NCBI GenBank assembly: GCA_965215295.1
Contig: OZ244045.1
Coordinates: 2,666,001 to 2,730,000, forward strand
Reading direction: 5' to 3'
From: HK1 sp965215295
GTDB taxonomy: Bacteria; Pseudomonadota; Gammaproteobacteria; HK1
Length of the DNA: 64,000 nucleotides
Shown here: piece by piece, positions 17,001 through 24,734 of the stretch
Layout: the number at the start of each line of letters is the position of its first letter
Position numbering within the stretch: position 1 is the first letter of the stretch
The notes under the pieces: generated by a model
What the model saw: the letters and a program-made list of their open reading frames with translations, nothing else
Told to the model about the DNA's origin: nothing
Databases searched by the model: none
Program-made: the position numbers and the translations under genes

Positions 17001-17855
17001 ATGAACGACCGCGACGCCTGCGCGACGCTCGCCACCGCCATCGAGGAGACCGGCGCCGGATTCCTCGTCGTCGTCACCGGCGCCGGCGTCAGCTTCGCGA
17101 GCGGCATCCCGACCTTCCGCGGCGCCGACCCCGGCGCGGTGTGGAAGCGCGACATCACGGAGCTCGGCACGAACCGGTACTTCATGGAGGACCCGGCCGG
17201 AAGCTGGTCGTGGTACACGAGCCGGTTCGACATCGTGCTGGAGAAGCGGCCGAACCCCGCCCATCGCGCGCTCGCCGCCATCGAGCGCTGGCAGGCGGCA
17301 CGCGGCGGGCGGTTCCTTCTCGTCACCCAGAATGTCGATCCGCTGCACGAACGCGCGGGCAGCGAACGGCTGGTCAAGGTGCACGGCTCCGCCGATCGGG
17401 TGCGTTGCTCGAAACGCCGCTGCGTCCACGGCGCGCCGCACGGGTCGCTCCCGCGTTCCGGCGTCGACATGCTTGCGTTCAAGTCGGACCCGGTCGCCGC
17501 GAACGTCCCGCGCTGTCCGTCGTGCGGTTCGCTGCTCCGCCAGCACGTCCTCTGGTTCGACGAGTTCTACGACGAGCACCGCGACTACCAGTGGGACCGC
17601 GTCGTCGAGGCGGCGCAGTCCATGGATCTGTGCCTGTTCGTCGGCACGTCGTTTTCGGTCGGTGTGACCGACCTGTTCCTGCGCGGCGGGTTGACGGCCG
17701 GGCGGCCGATGCTCGCGATCGACCCGGGTGCGACCGCATCGCCGCACCCCTCGGTCACGCTGTTCCGCGAGCCGTCGGAGGTCCTGCTGCCGGCGGTCTG
17801 CGAGAGGATCGGAGCGGGTCCGGGGAAGCCGGTCCGGGTGGACGGAGCGCCGTGA
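17001..17855 (+). CDS. Sir2-family NAD-dependent protein deacylase
   Basis: 284 aa from ATG 17001. The NAD-binding signature GAGVSFASGIPTFRG lies at 27-41, followed by TQNVDPLHERAG (canonical TQNxDxLH) and the catalytic His in KVHGSADRVRC. A zinc-type Cys set is made of the CSKRRC and CPSCG pairs, and a late GTSFSVGVTDL segment is also present. It removes acyl groups from lysines using NAD. It stands alone, with the 61-bp array upstream and fumC convergent downstream. Confidence 0.92.
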   Translation: MNDRDACATLATAIEETGAGFLVVVTGAGVSFASGIPTFRGADPGAVWKRDITELGTNRYFMEDPAGSWSWYTSRFDIVLEKRPNPAHRALAAIERWQAARGGRFLLVTQNVDPLHERAGSERLVKVHGSADRVRCSKRRCVHGAPHGSLPRSGVDMLAFKSDPVAANVPRCPSCGSLLRQHVLWFDEFYDEHRDYQWDRVVEAAQSMDLCLFVGTSFSVGVTDLFLRGGLTAGRPMLAIDPGATASPHPSVTLFREPSEVLLPAVCERIGAGPGKPVRVDGAP

Positions 17856-17899
17856 CTCCCCTTTCCGTCAAGCGCGGGTGAGGTGTCCCGCAATCCGGT

Positions 17900-17925
17900 C
17901 TTCGTCCGCAAGCACGGGGACGAAG
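17900..17925. terminator. Hairpin between convergent sir2 and fumC
   Basis: Perfect 8-bp stem CTTCGTCC (17900-17907) and GGACGAAG (17918-17925), loop 10 nt, about 45 bp after the Sir2 stop. A second copy of the CTTCGTCCG...ACGGGGACG motif occurs about 60 bp on. There is no T tract. It may be a 3'-end hairpin in the 262-bp convergent gap. Confidence 0.4.
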
Positions 17926-18117
17926 CCCCGATCGCGAGGTCGTAGACGTACAGCGCTTCTCTTCGTCCGTGCACACGGGGACGCAGCGACCGGAGGGCGA
18001 TTGACGAAACGCCGGCGCCACCTCGGGGGGTGGAAGCCGTGCGGACATCCTCGACTTCGAGGACCTTCCGGCGGGCGGGCGCTTCGACCGCGGCAAGCGC
18101 CGCCCGCGCCGCGCGGA

Positions 18118-19509
18118 TCAGTCGCCCGGCCGGATCATGTGCGCCGGCACCACCACTTCGTCGAACCGCTCGCCGCTCATCAATCCCTTCTCGACCACCA
18201 CCTCGCGCAGGGTCTTGCCCTGGGCGTAGGCGGTCTTGGCGACGTCGGCCGCACGGTCGTAGCCGATGTGCGGATTCAGCGCGGTGACCAGCATCAGGGA
18301 TCGACGCAGGTTCTCCTCGATCCGCTCCCGGTTCGCCTCGATGCCGGCCGCGCAGTGCTCGTTGAACGAGTCGGCGGCGCCCGCGAGCAGGTCGACCGAT
18401 TGCAGCACCGTGTACCCGATCACCGGCAGGTAGACGTTGAGCTCGAAGTTGCCCGAGCCGCCCGCCACCGTCACCGTCACGTCGTTGCCGATGACCCGGG
18501 TCGCCACCATCGTCAGCGCCTCCGACTGGGTCGGGTTGACCTTCCCGGGCATGATCGAGGAGCCGGGCTCGTTGGCGGGGATGAGGATCTCGCCGATGCC
18601 GCAGCGCGGACCGCTCGCGAGCCAGCGCACGTCGTTGGCGATCTTGTTCAGGGCGCCGGCCGCGGTCTTGAGCGCGCCCGATACCGCCACCAGCCCTTCC
18701 TTGCCGGCCATCGAGGCGAAGCGGTTGGGCGCCTCGACGAATGCGATGCCGGTGCGCCGGGAAATCTCCTCGACCATCTTCTGCGCGTAGCCGGTCCGGG
18801 TGTTCAACCCGGTTCCCACCGCGGTGCCTCCGATCGGCAGCTCCACGACGAGCCGCAAGGTGGCACGGATCGCGTCCTCGCTGATGCGGATCTGGTCCGC
18901 ATGGCCGGAGAACTCCTGGCCGAGCGTGAGCGGCGTCGCGTCCTGGAGGTGGGTGCGTCCGATCTTCACGATGTCCTCGAACGCCTGCGCCTTCGATTCC
19001 AGGGTGGCCCGCAGCCGCGCGAGGGCCGGCAGCAGCCGCTCGCCGATCTCCACCGCGACGGCGATGTGGATCGCGCTCGGGAAGACGTCGTTGGTCGACT
19101 GCGAGCGGTTGACGTGATCGTTGGGATGCACGCTGCGGTTGGCGCCGAGTGCGTCCCCCATGCGCTCCGCGGCCCGGTTCGCGATCACCTCGTTGGCGTT
19201 CATGTTGCTCTGGGTGCCGCTGCCGGTCTGCCAGACCACCAGCGGAAAGTGGTCGTCCAGGCGCCCGTCGATCACCTCCCGGGCCGCGTCCCGGATCGCC
19301 TCGGCGACCTCGGCGGGGAGGTCTCCGAACTCCTGGTTCACCACGGCCGCGCACTGCTTGACGAGCCCCAGGGCCCGGATCAGGGGCCGCGGCAGGCGCT
19401 CGGCGCCGATCCTGAAGTTCTCCAGCGAGCGCTGGGTCTGCGCTCCCCAGTACCGATCCGCGGGCACCCGGACCTCGCCCATGCTGTCCTGTTCGATACG
19501 CATGCTCAT
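18118..19509 (-). CDS. fumC: Fumarate hydratase class II
   Basis: 463 aa, the family norm. The start at ATG 19509 (or ATG 19503, two codons later) follows a GGGAGGGAG stretch. N-terminal DSMGEVRVPADRYWGAQTQR, then WQTGSGTQSNMNANEV and the fumarase/aspartase signature GSSIMPGKVNPTQ are all intact, as are NDHVNRSQSTNDVFPSA and GRTHLQDATPL. It catalyses fumarate to malate in the TCA cycle and lacks an iron-sulfur cluster. The 395 bp upstream hold a 113-bp tandem duplication and are shared with the divergent zur gene. Confidence 0.98.
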   Translation of the reverse strand: MSMRIEQDSMGEVRVPADRYWGAQTQRSLENFRIGAERLPRPLIRALGLVKQCAAVVNQEFGDLPAEVAEAIRDAAREVIDGRLDDHFPLVVWQTGSGTQSNMNANEVIANRAAERMGDALGANRSVHPNDHVNRSQSTNDVFPSAIHIAVAVEIGERLLPALARLRATLESKAQAFEDIVKIGRTHLQDATPLTLGQEFSGHADQIRISEDAIRATLRLVVELPIGGTAVGTGLNTRTGYAQKMVEEISRRTGIAFVEAPNRFASMAGKEGLVAVSGALKTAAGALNKIANDVRWLASGPRCGIGEILIPANEPGSSIMPGKVNPTQSEALTMVATRVIGNDVTVTVAGGSGNFELNVYLPVIGYTVLQSVDLLAGAADSFNEHCAAGIEANRERIEENLRRSLMLVTALNPHIGYDRAADVAKTAYAQGKTLREVVVEKGLMSGERFDEVVVPAHMIRPGD

Positions 19510-19600
19510 TGCCGGCCGCTCCCTCCCTGCCTGACTCGGTTGATGAAACCGATGCTGGAATATAGTACAGAGCCACTGCGAAGCACCGGACCGGACTTCG

Positions 19601-19829
19601 CCCCGCACCGGCGGCATCCCCGCGCTCTTCGTCTCCACCGCAACGACCGCGGCGGACGGGAGCACGGTCGGGTTGCGCTCCCGCGCTCCTCGCGCCGCCG
19701 CCGCCGTCCCTCGCCCCGCACCGGCGGCATCCCCGCGCTCTTCGCCTCCATCGCAACGACCGCGGCGGACGGGAGCACGGTCGGGCTGCGCTCCCGCGTT
19801 CCTTGCGCCGCCACCGCCGTCGCCTCGCC
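19601..19829. repeat. 113-bp tandem duplication upstream of zur/fumC
   Basis: Two adjacent units (19601-19713 and 19714-19829), each opening CCCCGCACCGGCGGCATCCC. They share GACCGCGGCGGACGGGAGCA and are nearly identical apart from scattered substitutions. The array fills most of the 395-bp divergent gap between fumC and zur, so both promoters must be placed around it. Confidence 0.9.
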
Positions 19830-19904
19830 CCTTGCGGTCCGGTCTTGTATTCTCGCGGCCGATGGGCCGGCATACGGGAGGGGGAACTCCTGCGACTCGA
19901 TCTC

Positions 19905-20399
19905 ATGAACGGCGTGCCCGATCGGAGCCGTCGGTTCCTCTCCGACGAACACGACCACCGGCGCTGCGTGGCGGACGCGCTCGAAGACGCGAAGACGATC
20001 TGTGCCGAGCGTGGAGCGCGGCTCACCCCGGTGCGGCGGCGGGTGCTCGAGATCATCTGGCAGAGCCACCGGCCACTGGGGGCCTACGCGATCCTCGAGG
20101 TCCTCTCCGGAGAAGGACATTCCCCGGCGCCGCCCACCGTCTACCGCGCCCTCGAGTTCCTGCTCAAGCACGGCCTCGTGCATCGGCTTTCGTCCCTCAA
20201 CGCGTTCATCGGCTGTGCGCATCCCGGACATCCCGGCGCCGGGCAGTTCCTGCTCTGCACCGCGTGCGGCACCGCGGCGGAACTCAACGACCCCCGCATC
20301 GAACGCGCGATCGAGCGCAGCGCCGCGACCGAGGGCTTCACCTCGCAGGTGCACACCGTCGAGATCAGAGGGCTCTGCCCCCACTGCCGAGGCGCCTGA
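19905..20399 (+). CDS. zur: Fur-family regulator, Zur type
   Basis: 164 aa from ATG 19905. The winged-helix domain contains ARLTPVRRRVLEIIWQSHRP and then APPTVYRALEFLLKHGLVHR, the Fur-family DNA-recognition region. The C-terminal domain has SLNAFIGCAHPGHPG and two CxxC pairs (CTACG and CPHC) that form the structural zinc site. The pattern with a Cys in FIGC fits Zur better than Fur or PerR. It senses zinc and represses uptake genes. No zinc transporter is adjacent, but a zinc-type operon with a Zur-box-like dyad lies at 59.9-63.9 kb. Confidence 0.85.
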   Translation: MNGVPDRSRRFLSDEHDHRRCVADALEDAKTICAERGARLTPVRRRVLEIIWQSHRPLGAYAILEVLSGEGHSPAPPTVYRALEFLLKHGLVHRLSSLNAFIGCAHPGHPGAGQFLLCTACGTAAELNDPRIERAIERSAATEGFTSQVHTVEIRGLCPHCRGA

Positions 20400-20464
20400 T
20401 CCTGCCGCGCCGCGTTCCGGCGCCGGCGACGAACGCGGATACTCCGTCCATCACGCACCGATCG

Positions 20465-21187
20465 ATGCCCCCCCGACCCCGGATCGTATCCGTCGCAAGG
20501 ACACTGGCGCGCCGGGTGGACGCACTCGTGTTCGCGCCTCCGGTGACCCACGTCTACAACCCGCTCCGGTACGCATGGGCGCCGCACCGGGCGTACCTCG
20601 TGCGTTACGGGACGGGGTCGCCAAGGATCCTGATGCTCGGGATGAACCCCGGTCCGTTCGGCATGGCGCAGACCGGCGTACCGTTCGGCGACGTCGAGAT
20701 CACCCGGGACTGGCTCGCGGTGCGCGGAAAGGTCGCGCGGCCGCAGGTCGAACATCCGAAGCGGCCCGTTGCCGGCTTCGACTGCCCGCGCGGCGAGGTG
20801 AGCGGGCGGCGGCTCTGGGGCTGGGCCCGAAGCCGGTTCGGCGAGCCCGAGCGCTTCTTCGAGCGTTTCTTCGTCTGGAACTACTGCCCGCTCTGCTTCA
20901 TGGAGGACTCGGGGAGGAACCGCACTCCCGACAAGCTGCCGGCAGCCGAGCGGGCGCCGCTCTACGAGGCGTGCGACGCCGCGCTCGCGCACGTCGTCCG
21001 GATCCTCGGAACCCGGCACGTGATCGGAATCGGGCGATTCGCGGCGGACCGCGCCCGCGCCGCGCTGGATGCGGACTCGGTGACCGTGAGCGTCGCGCCG
21101 CACCCGAGTCCGGCGAGCCCGCTCGCCAACCGGGGATGGACCGAGGCATTCGAACGCGCGATCGAGAACGCGGGAGTCGCGGTCTGA
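20465..21187 (+). CDS. SMUG1-type single-strand-selective uracil-DNA glycosylase
   Basis: 240 aa from ATG 20465. Motif GMNPGPFGMAQTGVPFGD (residues 59-76) is the SMUG1 catalytic water/uracil pocket, and HPSPASP near residue 213 is the SMUG motif II. FVWNYCPLCFMED is also family-typical. It excises uracil or oxidised pyrimidines in base excision repair. It follows zur by 65 bp in the same direction and could be co-transcribed. The frame extends upstream without sense. Confidence 0.9.
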   Translation: MPPRPRIVSVARTLARRVDALVFAPPVTHVYNPLRYAWAPHRAYLVRYGTGSPRILMLGMNPGPFGMAQTGVPFGDVEITRDWLAVRGKVARPQVEHPKRPVAGFDCPRGEVSGRRLWGWARSRFGEPERFFERFFVWNYCPLCFMEDSGRNRTPDKLPAAERAPLYEACDAALAHVVRILGTRHVIGIGRFAADRARAALDADSVTVSVAPHPSPASPLANRGWTEAFERAIENAGVAV

Positions 21188-21298
21188 ACCCCGTGGCATC
21201 GCGCCACCGCGGGGCGGGAATCGACGGGTGAGCGGAGGTCCCATGCCAGCACGGCCGACGAGTGCGAGCGACCACCGCCGGGACTCGCAGCGTCCACG

Positions 21299-22813
21299 AT
21301 GACGGACCCCTCCCCACCGCTCCAGAACCGCATCCACTATCCCGGTGGCGCATGGGAGCACTCGCACCCCGACCGCATTGCGGCCAACGCCCGGATGTAC
21401 GGGCTGGACCCGGCGCCGGTCGAACGCTGCCGGGTCCTGGAACTCGGATGCGGCACGGGCGGGAACCTCGTCCCCATGGCCTGCGGGCTTCCCGATGCGC
21501 GCTTTCTCGGCATCGAGCTCGCGGCCCGGCCGGTCGCGCTCGGGCGCGGACTCGCGGCCCGGCTCGGACTCCGCAACCTGGAGCTGCAACAACGCGACCT
21601 CCTGGATCTCCCCGCGGACCTCGGGGAATTCGACTACGTCATCGCGCACGGCGTGTACTCATGGGTTCCGGCGCCGGTCCGCGACGCACTGATGTCGGCC
21701 TTCGCGCGCCATCTCGCGCCCGGAGGGATCGCCTACCTGAACTTCAACGCCCTGCCCGGCGGCCATCTGCGGAACCTCGTCCGCGACCTGATGCGGTTCC
21801 GGCTCTCGGCGTTCGACGACCCTGAAGCGCACGGCGAGGACGCGGTGCGGTTCGTGCGGCTGGTCGCGGGCGCACAGCCGGAAGGATCGCCCTACCGCCG
21901 GATCCTCGAAGAGGAGCTCGATCGCCTGGAGCACAATCCGGTCAACGTGCTCTTCCATGACGATCTCGTCCCGGCGCACCGGGCGTTCCACTTCCGGGAG
22001 GTCGTCGAGCACGCGGCGCGGCACGGCTTGCAGTACCTGTGCGAGGCGCGGCCCGCCGACATCCACCCGGGCCGATACCCGAAGCCGGTCCGGACCGCGT
22101 TGCGCCGGTTCGGCGGCGGCCGCATCGCGCGCGAACAGTGCTTCGACTTCCTCGTCTGCCAGATGTACCGGTGTTCGCTGTTCTGCCGCGAAGGGATCGC
22201 GCTCGCGCCGGTCGAGACCCTCGACGGGATGCGCGGCCTGCGGGCCGCGTCGCCGGCCGGACCCGCCGAGTCGCCCGCGGACCTCACCGACGGCATCGTG
22301 ACGACGTTCCGTGCGCCGGACGGCGCCGGCGTGCGCCTCGACGACTCGGCGGCGAAGGCCGCGCTGGAGATCCTCGCCGAGCGCTGGCCCGCGAGCGTCG
22401 GGGTCGAACCGCTGCTCGGGGATGCGCGCAGGCGGGCCGGCCGCACCGGCCGGCCGACGCCGCTCGAACTGCGCGAGTTCGCCGGCTTCCTCGTCTCGCA
22501 CCACGCCCTGGGATTCGTCGATCTCCACACCTGGGAGCCGCGGATGACGACGGTGGTCGGGGATCGGCCCGTTGCGAGCGCGCTCGCACGCATCGAGATC
22601 GAGCGCGGCGCCCGAGTCACCAGCCTGCGCCACCGTTCGGTGGAGATCGACGACCCGATGGCCGCCGCGGTGCTCGCGCGCCTCGACGGGACCAGGGATC
22701 TCGCGGCGCTCCGCGAGGACCCGGGCCGGGCGTTCCCGGCCGGGACGATTGCCGGAAAGCACATCGAGACGGTGCTTGCGGGACTCGCGCACCACTGCCT
22801 GCTGGAAGGCTGA
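21299..22813 (+). CDS. SAM-dependent methyltransferase with methyltransferase-regulatory domain
   Basis: 504 aa. A class I methyltransferase fold occupies about residues 40-180, with VLELGCGTGGNLVPMA at 46-61 (SAM loop) and FDYVIAHGVYSWVP. It is followed by a regulatory domain (NVLFHDDLVPAHRAFHF, then the QYLCEARPADIHP region) and a C-terminal acidic, winged-helix-like part. This two-domain architecture occurs in bacterial protein-lysine methyltransferases (PKMT-like) and related proteins. The substrate is not predictable. It is preceded by a 111-bp gap. Confidence 0.85.
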   Translation: MTDPSPPLQNRIHYPGGAWEHSHPDRIAANARMYGLDPAPVERCRVLELGCGTGGNLVPMACGLPDARFLGIELAARPVALGRGLAARLGLRNLELQQRDLLDLPADLGEFDYVIAHGVYSWVPAPVRDALMSAFARHLAPGGIAYLNFNALPGGHLRNLVRDLMRFRLSAFDDPEAHGEDAVRFVRLVAGAQPEGSPYRRILEEELDRLEHNPVNVLFHDDLVPAHRAFHFREVVEHAARHGLQYLCEARPADIHPGRYPKPVRTALRRFGGGRIAREQCFDFLVCQMYRCSLFCREGIALAPVETLDGMRGLRAASPAGPAESPADLTDGIVTTFRAPDGAGVRLDDSAAKAALEILAERWPASVGVEPLLGDARRRAGRTGRPTPLELREFAGFLVSHHALGFVDLHTWEPRMTTVVGDRPVASALARIEIERGARVTSLRHRSVEIDDPMAAAVLARLDGTRDLAALREDPGRAFPAGTIAGKHIETVLAGLAHHCLLEG

Positions 22814-23238
22814 ACGGATGCCGCCGCCGATGGAGCGGCAACGGAGTGTCGGGCCGGTATCCGCAGCGAAGTAGACGATATCGTCGGACGCCGCGAGGGA
22901 GCGGCAGCGGAGTGTCGGGCCGGTATCCGCAGCCGGTTCCGGTGGCCGGCCCGCGCCCGGCGCCGTCGGCGCCCGGCCGCATGGACTTCCACGAAGCATG
23001 TATCCACGCGAAAACGGGGACGCGGACCGGTAGCGGATTCCCGATGCCGAGCGCGTCTCGTGAGGGCTCGGGGGAGTCGTGTAGACTTCCCGGCCCTTTG
23101 CTTCGCAGGGACGGTGGTGGCTGGTGGCGACGCCCTGCCGCGCAAGGCGGCGCCGGGCGCCACCGGCGCATCGGCGAGACAGGCCCTGCCCGACCCGCGC
23201 AGCGAGTCGCGGAGGCGCACGGGTTTCGGAATCGGAGC
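22814..23238. other. Intergenic region with duplicated segment upstream of folKP
   Basis: 425 bp without a supportable gene. It holds the 66-bp duplication (22832-22932) and a perfect GACGATATCGTC palindrome (22874-22885). The folKP promoter must lie here. Confidence 0.5.
22832..22932. repeat. 66-bp-spaced duplication of a 35-bp segment
   Basis: A 35-bp sequence beginning GGAGCGGC and ending GGTATCCGCAG occurs at 22832-22866 and again at 22898-22932 with a single difference. The intervening 31 bp contain the GACGATATCGTC palindrome. Confidence 0.9.
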
Positions 23239-24516
23239 ATGCGAGTCTATCTGGGGCTGGGCTCGAACCTCGGGGATCGACGGGGCCACCTGTCGCGAGC
23301 CATCGATGCGCTGGAAGCGGACGGACTGACCGTCACGCGAGTGTCGCCGGTGGTCGAGTCACCCGCCCTGCTCCCCGACTCCGCGCCCTCCGACTGGAAC
23401 CTGCCCTACCTCAACCTCGTGCTCGAGTGCGTGGCGCGATGCTCCCCCGAGCAGCTCCGGGTCCGGATCGACGGGATCCAGCGGGAGTTCGGTCGCAACC
23501 GCGGGTCGCGCTGGTCACCGCGCCCCATCGACATCGACATCCTGCTGTGGGGCCGCGAATGCATCAGGACCGAGCGGCTGACCATCCCCCACGGCGACCT
23601 GACCTGCCGCAGCTTCGTGCTGGCGCCGCTGGCGGCCCTGGAGCCACGGCTCACGATCCCGGGTCTGGGCGAACGGACGGTGCTCGACTACTACCGGGCG
23701 CTCGACCAGCACATTCCGCTCTGGATGGGCATCCTCAACGTCACCCCGGATTCGTTCTCCGACGGGGGCCGGTTCGTCGACCGGAACCGGATCGAGCATC
23801 ACGTCGATCTCATGGTCGAGGCCGGGGTCCACGTCCTCGACGTCGGGGGGGAATCGACCCGGCCCGGCGCCACCCCGGTGGACCCCGCCGCGGAGTGGTC
23901 CCGGGTCGGCCCGGTGCTGGAGCGGCTGATCGAGCGGTCGGCGGGACACAGGCTGCGGCCGCTGTTGAGCCTCGACACCCGCCACCCCGAGGTCGCGGAG
24001 AAGGGTCTGGCGCTCGGGGTGGACATCATCAACGACGTCGGCGGACTGGCTTCTCCGGCCATGGTCGCGCTGGCGAGGGACAGCGGCAAGGACTGGGTCG
24101 CGATGCACCACGTCACGATACCGGCCGACCCGCGGGCCACGCTGCCCGCCGGTCTCGACCCCTGTGACGGTGTCGAGCGCTGGCTGCTGGCCCGGATGGA
24201 GGCATGGGATGCGCAGGGCCTCGACCTCGGGCGCATCATCTTCGACCCCGGGATCGGCTTCGGCAAGGATCGCCTGCAGTCGCTGCGGCTGCTGAGGCGC
24301 GCGGGCGAGTTCCGCCGCCACGGGCTGCGCGTGCTGGTCGGCCACTCGCGCAAGTCCTTCATGAAGGGCTTCGCGGGAGGGAACGAAGCCGGCGGCGATC
24401 TGGTGACCCTCGGCGCCTCCCTCCACCTGTGCGCCCAGGGCGTGGACATCATCAGGGTCCACGACGTTCCGCTCCACGCCACCGCTTACCGGGGGTGGTC
24501 GCATCTGGCCGGCTGA
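23239..24516 (+). CDS. Bifunctional HPPK-DHPS (FolK-FolP fusion)
   Basis: 425 aa from ATG 23239. Residues 1-158 are 6-hydroxymethyl-7,8-dihydropterin pyrophosphokinase: LGLGSNLGDRRGHL, GRNRGSRWSPRPIDIDILLW and TIPHGDLTCRSFVLAPL. Residues about 162-425 are dihydropteroate synthase: MGILNVTPDSFSDGG, DVGGESTRPGATPV, NDVGG, FDPGIGFGK and VGHSRKSFM. Together they carry out two successive folate steps. The domains are joined in one frame without stop or shift. The fusion is common in plants and protists and known in a few bacteria, but most proteobacteria keep the genes apart. Confidence 0.95.
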   Translation: MRVYLGLGSNLGDRRGHLSRAIDALEADGLTVTRVSPVVESPALLPDSAPSDWNLPYLNLVLECVARCSPEQLRVRIDGIQREFGRNRGSRWSPRPIDIDILLWGRECIRTERLTIPHGDLTCRSFVLAPLAALEPRLTIPGLGERTVLDYYRALDQHIPLWMGILNVTPDSFSDGGRFVDRNRIEHHVDLMVEAGVHVLDVGGESTRPGATPVDPAAEWSRVGPVLERLIERSAGHRLRPLLSLDTRHPEVAEKGLALGVDIINDVGGLASPAMVALARDSGKDWVAMHHVTIPADPRATLPAGLDPCDGVERWLLARMEAWDAQGLDLGRIIFDPGIGFGKDRLQSLRLLRRAGEFRRHGLRVLVGHSRKSFMKGFAGGNEAGGDLVTLGASLHLCAQGVDIIRVHDVPLHATAYRGWSHLAG

Positions 24517-24526
24517 GAGGGCGGAC

Positions 24527-24549
24527 CTCCGGCGCCGCATCCGCCGGAG
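24527..24549 (+). terminator. Hairpin after folKP
   Basis: An 8-bp perfect stem CTCCGGCG (24527-24534)/CGCCGGAG (24542-24549), 10 bp past the folKP stop. No T tract follows. Confidence 0.45.
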
Positions 24550-24734
24550 CGCGGCCGCCACACCGAAGGGGCGGATGCGCGCGGGACCGGAGCGGGTCCG
24601 GACATCGCCCGATGAGCGCATGACGGCGCTCCGCGACGGATGCATTCGTCCCGGCCGGGGGACGCGGCGGCGCCGACATTCGCCTTCCCGGCGCGTGCTA
24701 CGATGCGCCCGGTCCTGAAGATGCCGCGGTCGAG

